Shown here: in pieces, positions 55,824-64,000 of the stretch | Layout of the letters: each line of letters begins with the position of its first letter | How positions within the stretch are numbered: the first letter of the stretch is position 1 | Source: Galeopsis tetrahit | Taxonomy: Eukaryota > Streptophyta > Magnoliopsida > Lamiales > Lamiaceae | Direction of reading: 5' to 3' | DNA length: 64,000 bases | Assembly: GCA_963675135.1 (NCBI GenBank) | Contig: OY776121.1 | Span: forward strand, 72,060,265 to 72,124,264 | The notes under the pieces: model-generated | The model's input: only the letters and a program-made list of their open reading frames with translations | Databases searched by the model: none | Told to the model about the DNA's origin: nothing | Translations under genes and position numbers: made by a program

Positions 55824-58800
55824 TCAGATAGTGCTCATGCCAAGAGATTTCCTCAAGATAGAGAATCTCTCATGGTCTAAGGCTTTAGTAAAGATATCAG
55901 CATTCTGTTTTTCAGTAGGTACATACTCCAACTTAACAATATTCTTCTCTACTAAATCTCTCATAAAATGGTGTCTAATGCTAATGTGTTTTGTGAGTGA
56001 GTGTTGTACAGGATTTTTAGAAATGTTAATGGCACTAGTATTATCACAAAAGATAGTAAGTATACCATTCTCCATACCATAGTCATGGAACATCTTGCTC
56101 AGCCACAAGAGTTGTGTGCAGCAGCTTCCAGCAACAATATACTCAGATTCTGCAGTGGATTGTGAAACACAATTCTGTTTCTTGCTGTGCCATGATACAA
56201 GATTGTTTCCCATGTAGAAACATCCTCCACTCGTACTCTTTCTATCATCTATGTCTCCAGCCCAATCAGCATCACTATAACCAATCAAAATGTTGTTGGT
56301 GTCCTTAGTATACCAGATTCCAAGGTCACTTGTTCCTGAAACATACTTGATGATTCTCTTCACAGCATTCAGGTGTGATTCCTTTGGATTTGCTTGGTAC
56401 CTAGCACAAACACACACACTGTACATAATATCTGGTCTACTAGAGGTTAAATATAGTAAACTACCTATCATGGATCTGTAAAATGTGGGATCAACATCTG
56501 TTCCAGCACTGTCTTTGCAAAGTTTCAAAGAAGATCCCATAGGAGTTTTCATTGGTTTTGAATTCTCAAGACCAAATCTTTTAACCAAGTTCTTAGCATA
56601 CTTACTCTGGGAAAAGAAAATGCCATCTCTGCACTGTTTGATTTGAAGACCTAGAAAATAGTTCAAGTCTCCAACCATACTCATTTCAAATGTTGCAGTC
56701 ATTGCCTCAACAAAGTTACTCAACATTTTATCACAAGTAGAACCAAACACAATGTCATCAACATATATTTGAGCAATAAGTAAATTTCCTTCAGTGTGCT
56801 TAATGAACAAAGTTCTATCAGCTTCTCCTCTAATGAATCCATATTCCAATAGAAAGTCAGTAAGCCTACCATACCATGCTCTAGGAGCTTGTTTAAGACC
56901 ATACAATGCTTTCTTAAGTTTATATACATGATCAGGATATTGTGGATCTTCAAATCCTATAGGTTGTTCAACATATGCTTCTTCATTTAATATGCCATTT
57001 AGAAATGCAGCCTTTACATCCATTTGATGAAGTTTAATATCAATAAAACATGCAATAGCTAGCAGTAATCTAATAGATTCTATCCTAGCAACAGGTGCAA
57101 AAGTCTCATCAAAATCAACTACTTCAACTTGGGTGTAACCTTGTGCTACTAACCTAGCCTTGTTTCTAACAATATTACCAGATTCATCAGTTTTATTCTT
57201 GAATATCCACTTTGTTCCAATGACATTAGTATGACTAGGTCTAGGAACAAGTGTCCATACTTCATTTCTTTCAAACTGACCAAGTTCTTCATGCATAGCA
57301 TTAATCCAGTTTTCATCAGTTAAGGCTTCTTTAGCACTCTTAGGTTCAATTTCAGATAAATAGCATTCAGCATTTACAACATTACACATAGAAGACATGC
57401 ATATTGTTCTTACCACATCTACCTTGTTTGATATTACTCTTCCTCTTGTTTGCACTCCAACTGTAGCATCGCCTATGATCTGGTCAGAAGGATGACTTTT
57501 ACCTATTCTTGAAGAAGGATTTGTTTTGGGGATGTACTGATCATTCTGTGAATTTACAGCTGTCTGTTCTGTAGATGTTGACCTAGATGTGTTAACATTT
57601 GGTGCAACATTTTCAGACTTCAGTGTATTCTCTGAAGTGTCAGTAACCTGTGATACATCTTCTTCATCTTTGTCATCTGTAAGACCTTTATCATCATCAA
57701 ACACAACGTTAACAGATTCTTGAACAGTGTTAGTTCTAAGGTTATAAACTCTATAAGCTTTACTATTTCTAGAATAGCCTAAAAAGAAACCTTTATCACT
57801 TTTAGAATCAAACTTATGAAGTTGATCCCTATCATTCAAAATATAACACACACAACCAAATACATGAAAATATTTCACACTTGGTTTTCTGTTGTTCAAA
57901 ATCTCATATGGTGTTTGACTTGTGCCAGAACGAATAAAAACCCTATTAATAACATGACATGCAGTATTCAATGCTTCTCCCCAAAATTTCTTAGCAAGAC
58001 ATTTGGATGTTAGCATAACTCTAGCCATTTCTTGTAAAGTTCTATTCTTTCTTTCAACAATTCCATTTTGTTGTGGAGTTTTAGGAGATGAATACTCTTG
58101 CAAGATACCCTTTTTATCACAAAAATCATTAAACATGCTGTTTTCAAATTCCCTACCATGATCAGTTCTAATACGGCCAACTTTCAAGTTAAACACATTT
58201 TTGAACCTTTTATAAAGAATTTTAAATGCAGCAAATGCTTCAGATTTGTCTCTTAAAGACTCTACCCAGGTATATCTAGAAAAATCATCTACCACAACTA
58301 AGGAATACCTCTTTCCTCCAATGCTTTCAGTTTCCATAGGACCCATCAAGTCCATGTGCAGTAATTCAAAACATCGATGTGTAGTACAATGTGACAGCAT
58401 TTTGTGCGACATTCTTACCTGCTTACCTTTTTGGCATGGTCCACATACAGTGTTTTTGTGAAGATTTAGTTTTGGAATCCCTTTTACTGCGTCTGCTTTG
58501 ATTAGTCTATTCATTGCTCTGTAATTTGCATGACCCAATCTTTGATGCCATAAGACATTTTCATCATATTTTGACAAGTTACACATATTTGTTCCAATAA
58601 GATAGCAATTATCAGCTGACCTAGTACCAGTCATAACACAAACTTCATCTTTATTAAGAACATAACATGAATCTTTATCAAATTTCACATGCAAATTATC
58701 ATCACAAAGTTGACTAATGCTAATCAGATTTGCAAGTAAGCCATCAACATGTAAGACATTTTTAAGCTTAGGAAAACCTTTAACATTCAAAGTTCCTTTA

Positions 58801-60776
58801 CCAAGAATCTTTCCTTTAGAACCTCCACCATATGTAACATTACCACTATTCAAGGTCACATAATCAGATAAGAAATCAGTACGACCTGTCATATGTCTAG
58901 AACAACCACTATCAAAGTACCATGAGTCAGGTAGACATGCTTTTAAGGAGGTATGAGAAACATTACAGGTAGTTTTTGGTTTCCAAGCAGATTTCATAAA
59001 CTGTTTACCAGAATGTGACAGTTTTTTATGCAGCATTTTCAAAGTTTTCTGTTCTTCAAACAATTTTACACAGTAAGGGCGAATATGACCAACTTTAGAA
59101 CAGTAATGACAGATATACTTCCTTTTAACCTTGTGAGGATTTGATTGTGCAGATGTTGCTTCAGATGTGACAACATTTGCCTTCACAAATTTCACAGGTT
59201 TTCTAAATTTCTCAGAAATAGAAGCAGTAGTACCATCATAACCTAAACCATGATTATTAGACTTACCAATAGCTATAGCATTATTTACCTCAGAAGCACT
59301 CTTGGAATATTTCTTGAAACATAAGGTGGAATTTATCAGTTTCTCCTTTAAGTTACAGATTTCCAGATCTCTTTTGGTAAGAATAACCTCTAGCTTGGTG
59401 ATTGTGTCTTTCAGATCCTCATTCTCTTTATTCAAGGAATTAAGAGTGAGTTTCTGATTGTTCCAATCATCTAACAACTTTTGGTGTTCCTTGTCATCAG
59501 TCCTTTTTCCTGCATCATCAACTAAACCATTAAAACAGTTCAAATCTGGGTGACTCTGTTCTGATGTTGCTGTAGATGTTGAGACATCAGGTACAGCATC
59601 AGAATCTGTTTCATCCAGATCATCATCTGAGGAATCATTATAATCAATTCTGGTAAAATTAGAATATTCATTCTGATTTAATTCATCAAGATCATCATCA
59701 TCAGATTCATCACTCAAGGTAGCACTAAAGTTCAGCTTTTGCTTAAGTCTAGTGTTGGCACATTCATTTGCATAATGGCCATAACCAGAACAAGCATTGC
59801 ATTGAACTGATTTTCGAAATTCAGGATCATACCTTGGTTTACCTTCACTCTTTGATAGTATTGGTGTGAATTGAGCTTTCCTCCTTTCTGGTTGAGGTGT
59901 TGATGTGTTGATGTGAATCTTAGGCTGAATATTTCTAGATTTGTTCACAGCTTTCTTAAGAAACTTATTAAAGTGCTTAGTGAGCAAGGCAATGTTGTTA
60001 GGATTGTTGAGACATTCATCAAGCAATTCTTCATCAGAATCAACTTCAGTAATGATAGGTTGAGACTCAGAAATGTTTGATGTTTCTCCTTTAAAAACTA
60101 CAACTTTCTTATCAGCATTAGCTTCATCATCTTGATTAGTGTTTATTTCATATGTTCTAAGAATACTCACTAACTCATTTTGACTTAACTTATCTGTATC
60201 TTTTGCCTCTTCAATAGAACAAATTTTAGCATCAAATCTTTTAGGAACAGATCTTAATATCTTATGAACTACTCTAACATTAGAAATAGGGTCACCAAGA
60301 GAATGTGATTCATTGATAATCTCACTTAACCTTTCATTGTAGGCTGTAATTGTTTCATCTTCCTTCATTCGGAGATTCTCAAATTTTGTTCCCAACATTC
60401 GAAGCTTAGTCCTTCGAACACTTTCTGAACCTTCACAATGCTCTTGCAACCTGTCCCATGCATCTTTAGAAGTAGAACAGTTAGATATAATTTTAAACAT
60501 TGAAACATCAACAGAAGTAAAAATAGCATTTAAAGCTTTAGAATTGTAGCTTGCTGTTGTTATTTCATCAGCCGTCCAGTCAACTTCTCTCTTGAGTTGT
60601 ATTTCACCATCTGCGTCTGCTGGTCTCTTTGGAGCTTCCCAACCTGTAAGTACAGTCCTCCAAGCACGTTCATCAACTGACTTGATGTACATACGCATCT
60701 TAGGCTTCCAATAAGCGTAATTCGATCCATCTAAAACGGGTGGCCTAAGTGCCATGGATATGTGATGTGTTTCCAT
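55824..60776 (-). CDS. gag-pol: Element F Gag-Pol polyprotein, uninterrupted (1650 codons)
   Basis: Gag starts METHHISMALRPP and has UBN2-type helices up to about residue 220. Two CCHC knuckles follow (CNACSGYGHYANEC near 330 and CHYCSKVGHIRPYC near 560), with a coiled coil between them. The protease is WYFDSGCSRHMTG (near 625). The integrase has WHQRLGHANY, CGPCQKGKQ, HMDLMGP, TDHGREF and TPQQNGIVERKNRTL. RT has QMDVKAAFLNG and YVDDI (near 1337). RNase H has SDADWAGD and STAESEYIVAG and ends LRKSLGMSTI. All catalytic signatures are present and no stop or frameshift occurs, so it could be active. Gag and Pol are fused in one frame with no recoding site seen. The start is the first ATG about 60 bp after the primer site. 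Confidence 0.95.
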   Translation of the reverse strand: METHHISMALRPPVLDGSNYAYWKPKMRMYIKSVDERAWRTVLTGWEAPKRPADADGEIQLKREVDWTADEITTASYNSKALNAIFTSVDVSMFKIISNCSTSKDAWDRLQEHCEGSESVRRTKLRMLGTKFENLRMKEDETITAYNERLSEIINESHSLGDPISNVRVVHKILRSVPKRFDAKICSIEEAKDTDKLSQNELVSILRTYEINTNQDDEANADKKVVVFKGETSNISESQPIITEVDSDEELLDECLNNPNNIALLTKHFNKFLKKAVNKSRNIQPKIHINTSTPQPERRKAQFTPILSKSEGKPRYDPEFRKSVQCNACSGYGHYANECANTRLKQKLNFSATLSDESDDDDLDELNQNEYSNFTRIDYNDSSDDDLDETDSDAVPDVSTSTATSEQSHPDLNCFNGLVDDAGKRTDDKEHQKLLDDWNNQKLTLNSLNKENEDLKDTITKLEVILTKRDLEICNLKEKLINSTLCFKKYSKSASEVNNAIAIGKSNNHGLGYDGTTASISEKFRKPVKFVKANVVTSEATSAQSNPHKVKRKYICHYCSKVGHIRPYCVKLFEEQKTLKMLHKKLSHSGKQFMKSAWKPKTTCNVSHTSLKACLPDSWYFDSGCSRHMTGRTDFLSDYVTLNSGNVTYGGGSKGKILGKGTLNVKGFPKLKNVLHVDGLLANLISISQLCDDNLHVKFDKDSCYVLNKDEVCVMTGTRSADNCYLIGTNMCNLSKYDENVLWHQRLGHANYRAMNRLIKADAVKGIPKLNLHKNTVCGPCQKGKQVRMSHKMLSHCTTHRCFELLHMDLMGPMETESIGGKRYSLVVVDDFSRYTWVESLRDKSEAFAAFKILYKRFKNVFNLKVGRIRTDHGREFENSMFNDFCDKKGILQEYSSPKTPQQNGIVERKNRTLQEMARVMLTSKCLAKKFWGEALNTACHVINRVFIRSGTSQTPYEILNNRKPSVKYFHVFGCVCYILNDRDQLHKFDSKSDKGFFLGYSRNSKAYRVYNLRTNTVQESVNVVFDDDKGLTDDKDEEDVSQVTDTSENTLKSENVAPNVNTSRSTSTEQTAVNSQNDQYIPKTNPSSRIGKSHPSDQIIGDATVGVQTRGRVISNKVDVVRTICMSSMCNVVNAECYLSEIEPKSAKEALTDENWINAMHEELGQFERNEVWTLVPRPSHTNVIGTKWIFKNKTDESGNIVRNKARLVAQGYTQVEVVDFDETFAPVARIESIRLLLAIACFIDIKLHQMDVKAAFLNGILNEEAYVEQPIGFEDPQYPDHVYKLKKALYGLKQAPRAWYGRLTDFLLEYGFIRGEADRTLFIKHTEGNLLIAQIYVDDIVFGSTCDKMLSNFVEAMTATFEMSMVGDLNYFLGLQIKQCRDGIFFSQSKYAKNLVKRFGLENSKPMKTPMGSSLKLCKDSAGTDVDPTFYRSMIGSLLYLTSSRPDIMYSVCVCARYQANPKESHLNAVKRIIKYVSGTSDLGIWYTKDTNNILIGYSDADWAGDIDDRKSTSGGCFYMGNNLVSWHSKKQNCVSQSTAESEYIVAGSCCTQLLWLSKMFHDYGMENGILTIFCDNTSAINISKNPVQHSLTKHISIRHHFMRDLVEKNIVKLEYVPTEKQNADIFTKALDHERFSILRKSLGMSTI

Positions 60777-60836
60777 TGCTAACCTACACTAAAAACACAC
60801 TTGACCAAAGATCTAACCTAGTGTCGTCAGGTATCT

Positions 60837-60848
60837 GCTCTGATACCA
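60837..60848 (-). other. Element F primer binding site (tRNA-iMet)
   Basis: On the - strand TGGTATCAGAGC, two bases after the 5' LTR. Confidence 0.95.
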
Positions 60849-60850
60849 AC

Positions 60851-61721
60851 TGAAAGTGTGGTGTGGTGTGTGAATATGAAGTTTTTAAGTTTAAGTAGAA
60901 TAATGTTGTACTAAATGTTGTGACAATTGGTACAACACTGGCTCTAATAGAATATCAGAAATTATGATTAACACAGCGGAAGACTTGAAACACTAAAAAC
61001 AAAACGTGACACAATGGAAATAATTTTTCACATAGATTTTATAAATAAAAATCTATGCTAGCCTTACGGCGAAAACCAATACTTATCTTCAAGTATAAAT
61101 GTTGTGTGAAATGTTACAGCATTAACATTCACAACAGAAACTACAAACGAGGCAGGTGCCTTGTTCTAAAAACAAACTAAGTGTATAATGTATACACTGT
61201 CGAAATGCCTAGTCTATCTAAAGATTACACTCTCAATAGATAAGAAGACACACAGCCATACGGGTGGGATACGAACGTATGATCTAAAAGGTAGTTCTAC
61301 TGGCCACAATTCCTAACAGGGATATACGCTCGGTCTAGGAAGTTGATCGAATAGAGTACACTGATTTGAGAAGCCTTCCATCGGTATTTATAGTAGTGGG
61401 GTGCTGATTCTAGAGGCTTCCACATTGAGGTCCTATTTTTTAGGAACTCAACTTCCACAACTTCCATGATCTTTCTAGATCCTTCTAGGCTGCTCCAGGT
61501 CGTTCCAAATGTATTTAGGCTGTTCTAGCATGTTCTCCAATGTTCTGGAATCTTCCAGGTTCCAGATCCTTGTAGAAGCTTCTAGATCCTGCCAGAAATG
61601 CGACAACATTTAGATCAACATTTAATGTAGCATTTCAGAAAAGACTTAGAAAAAATCTCGGAAGGTCAAATTAAGATGTTGTTGATAATGTTAAGGCATT
61701 TAAGGATTAACAACATCTACA
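60851..61721 (-). repeat. Element F 5' LTR (871 bp)
   Basis: The TATA box TATAAATA is on the - strand at 61385-61392. About ten differences from the 3' LTR, no length change. Confidence 0.95.
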
Positions 61722-61726
61722 GATGG

Positions 61727-63373
61727 AATTGTCAAACCAAGGGTTTTGACAACTGAAACTTATACTGAAGTGGAGCCTCCTACCTACATTGATGCTCTTG
61801 ACACTCCACATTGGAAGGCAGCTATGGAAGCTGAGCATTCTGCCTCATTGAAAAATGGTACATGGGACATCACATCTCTGCCCTCTACTCATTCCCCCAT
61901 TGGCTGCAAATGGGTTTTCAAGATAAAACGACATTCTGACGGCACAGTAGCAAGGTACAAAGCTCGATTGGTTGCTAAAGGATACACTCAGGTACCTGGC
62001 TTTGATTTTACAGATACTTTTTCACCTGTTGTTAAGCCTGTTACAGTCAGATTGATTATTTCCATTGCCTTAGCACACTCTTGGCCTTTGCACCAACTTG
62101 ATGTTGACAATGCTTTTCTAAATGGTGATCTAGACTCTGAGATATATATGCTTCAGCCTCCTGGTTTTGAGTTAGCAAAGGGGCATGATATGGTATGCAA
62201 ACTCAAAAGATCTTTGTATGGCCTTAAGCAGGCATCAAGAGCATGGACCTCCAAATTTTCTTCGGTATTAAAGACTCTTGGTTTTTCTGTATCACAAGCT
62301 GATAATTGTCTATTCCATAGACATCACTAAGGCTCTACTATTCTCATTGTGGCATATGTTGATGATATAATTATCACAGGATCGCATCACGCTGAAATTC
62401 AAGAAATGATTGCTAATCTTAACAAGTATTTCTCTCTAAAGGATTTGGGGGATCTTAACTTCTTTCTGGGAATAGAAATAAAAAGAATTGTTGATGGTAT
62501 ATTTCTATCTCAAAAGAAGTATATTCAAGAACTTCTAAAGAAGGCTGGCATGGAAGGTGCAAACAGTCTTAATACTCCCATGATTTCAGGAAATCACCTA
62601 TCCAAGTTTGACGGGAATCCAATCGCAGATCCAAAAGAGTACAGGAGCATTGTAGGAGCATTGCAATATGCAACTGTTACCAGGCCTGACCTAGCCTTTG
62701 TTGTAAACAAAGTCAGTCAGTTTATGCAAAATCCATTGCATACTCATCACAAAGCAGTAAAAAGAATCTTGAGATACTTAGCAGGTACAACTGAATATGG
62801 GCTAACAATGAAGAAACCACAAGATATGAACATTGTAGGTTTTGCTGATGCTGATTGGGCATTCGACTTGGATGATAGAAGATCAGTTTCAGGCCATTGC
62901 ATCTTTGTGGGTGGAAATCTTGTCTCATGGAGTTCAAAGAAGCAAGCCACGGTCTCAAGATCAAGCGGAAATCTTGTCTCATGGAGTTCAAAGAAGCAAG
63001 CCACAGTCTCAAGATCAAGCACAGAAGCTGAATATAGGAGTCTAGCAGTTGCTACTTGTGAAGTTATGTGGATCCAATCTTTGCTTAAGGAAATACTCCA
63101 AGGTAATCAGAAAATACCAACTATTTGGGTTGATAACAAAGGGGCAATCTCATTGGCAGCTAATCCAGTATATCATTCAAGAACCAAACATCTTGAAATA
63201 GATCTACATTTCATTCGAGAGAAGATAGCAAGAAAGTAGGTTCAAGTGTTGCATGTCCCAAGTTTAGATCAAGTTGCCGACACCTTCACAAAGCCACTTG
63301 TAGGACAATTCTTCTATCGTCTGAGAAACAAATTAAATGTTGTTCCACATACCTCATTCAAATTGAAGGGGCA
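61727..63373 (+). pseudogene. pol: Element D reverse transcriptase and RNase H, with two stops and an internal duplication
   Basis: It resumes in frame after element F (IVKPR), then WKAAMEAEHSA, CKWVFKIKRHSDG and QLDVDNAFLNG. A TAA at 62328-62330 lies just before the AYVDDIIITG motif. RNase H has ADADWAFDLDDRRS and STEAEYRSL. A 54-bp in-frame tandem duplication (62913-62966 and 62967-63020) repeats GNLVSWSSKKQATVSRSS. A TAG at 63237-63239 interrupts the C-terminal part, after which the frame continues to VADTFTKPL. The family is Retrofit/Ale. It is not functional. Confidence 0.88.
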
Positions 63374-63670
63374 TGATAAGAGAATCAAGGTTAATCAGAT
63401 GGCAAATGGAATGAAATGGTGGAGAAGCATACACATGATAAAAGCAAAGAGTACGTGATGAAAACAAACAAATCATAAAAGCATCTTGGTTGTTATAATT
63501 GTCTTGTAGTGTAACAAATAGAATAGTGCCAGCTGTCCTCCTTTGTATGCTATATATGTACGCAGAAATCAGATGAAAGGAGTATGAAAACAAAAATCCC
63601 ATTAATGAGTAATATCTTCTCCCATCATAATGCCTTTTTCAACTTTCATGCTTTTGGATGATTTTCATCA
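63374..63670 (+). repeat. Element D 3' LTR (297 bp)
   Basis: TGATAAGAGAATC...TTTTCATCA, preceded by the purine-rich TTGAAGGGGCA and followed by GTTAA. Confidence 0.95.
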
Positions 63671-64000
63671 GTTAATATTCGTCGCAAATTACGTTTTGTG
63701 ATGGTTTTGTCGACTCAAAATACCGTGTTTTTGGTAGTGCACTATGTTGCCCCTCTTCCTCTATCCATGGCCCGAACTATTTATTTTCTTCTAGTCGCGA
63801 TCTCCAGCCTTCTCCAAAAGTAGCGGACAATCTTTCTCTGTATGACTGATGTAGTCGAAATTTGCTAGTTTCTTATACCTAAATAAAACTACCATTCCAT
63901 CCATCGTACGTGACAGTTGTGCCACGACATAGGGCTTTGGTGATGTTAATCAAAACTTTGATCCGTAATAAAATTACCTAATTAAGCCACACCACGTGCA
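63671..64000. repeat. Composite repeat copy 3, right part, and flank
   Basis: GTTAATATTCGTCGCAAATT...TTTTTGGTAGTG (ends 63739) continues the sequence interrupted at 34736. It matches 19727-19787, and the shared flank extends to about 63855. From 63860 nothing is recognised. The last bases CCACACCACGTGCA match 18683-18696. Confidence 0.75.

Larger units (their letters stand above)
51026..61721 (-). mobile_element. Element F: complete SIRE/Maximus-type Ty1/copia retrotransposon
   Basis: Both LTRs are 871 bp (5' 60851-61721, 3' 51026-51896), with target duplication GATGG at 51021-51025 and 61722-61726. Gag-pol is uninterrupted. An additional 3' ORF has stops. The LTRs differ at about ten positions (about 1.1%). 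It is inserted in the conserved RAKDG region of element D. Confidence 0.95.
34737..63670 (+). mobile_element. Element D: Retrofit/Ale-type Ty1/copia, split into five internal pieces by nested insertions
   Basis: LTRs are at 34737-35034 and 63374-63670, with target duplication GTTAA at 34732-34736 and 63671-63675. Internal pieces are 35035-35265, 37802-37951, 47209-48365, 49772-51025 and 61727-63373. Removing the insertions and their target copies leaves an element of about 5 kb with short LTRs, the usual Ale size. The LTRs differ at about six or seven positions in 297 bp, so it is older than F, which sits inside it. Confidence 0.93.

Noticed and set aside
51026..61721. Element F as an endogenous plant virus (caulimovirid)
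   Set aside because: Integrase lies before RT, tRNA-primed LTRs of 871 bp and 5-bp target copies are present, and there is no movement or coat protein; it is a copia retrotransposon.

Overview
This is a eukaryotic, plant-type window and carries no prokaryotic signals. It is AT-rich and dominated by Ty1/copia LTR retrotransposons with angiosperm-type features: initiator-Met-tRNA primer sites, SIRE/Maximus-type elements with an extra 3' ORF, a Stowaway-type MITE and a tRNA-derived SINE. Only two ordinary host genes are visible, both intact and both with introns. One is a small secreted plant defensin (17555-17936). The other is a YUCCA-type flavin monooxygenase for auxin synthesis (32260-33750). 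The host is an angiosperm, probably a eudicot; I cannot name the species.

Layout. 1-13267 is a SIRE-type copia element (A, + strand) cut by the left window edge, with gag, a damaged pol, an additional 920-codon ORF and a 1673-bp 3' LTR. 13268-19900 is intergenic debris: a perfect 195-bp tandem duplication, a CACTA-type terminus ending at 16111, the defensin gene, and two of three copies of a composite repeat (LINE ORF1-like piece, SINE, GCGACGG-rich CACTA-like end). 19909-27504 is bounded by long inverted repeats (a Mutator-like DNA transposon) and holds a Tnt1/Tork-like copia element (B, - strand, 20441-26509). 27505-31410 is mostly unassigned AT-rich DNA with a foldback element. A Stowaway-type MITE (31411-31768) lies upstream of the YUCCA gene.

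34737-63670 is a deep nest. The outer element D is a Retrofit/Ale-type copia with 298/297-bp LTRs and GTTAA target duplications. It is split into five internal pieces by a 2.5-kb solo LTR (35266-37796), a Tork-like element E (37952-47203), a solo LTR G2 (48366-49766) and a complete SIRE-type element F on the - strand (51026-61721). E itself has a solo LTR inside each of its own LTRs (G1 38413-40057, H 45327-46926). D sits inside the third copy of the composite repeat. Seven of these insertions have exact 5-bp target duplications that I could read directly, so the order of events can be reconstructed.

Elements A and F contrast with each other. F has an uninterrupted 1650-codon gag-pol, but its extra 3' ORF carries three in-frame stops. 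A has a damaged gag-pol, but its extra 3' ORF is open for 920 codons, and its LTRs differ at only two positions over 1005 bp. The extra ORFs look soluble (globular N-terminus, acidic and Ser/Pro-rich linkers, coiled coil, basic tail) rather than envelope-like. They are the best candidate here for poorly described biology, together with an iterated TACTGATCT / ACTGTGCTGATC motif shared by LTRs of two separate copia lineages.
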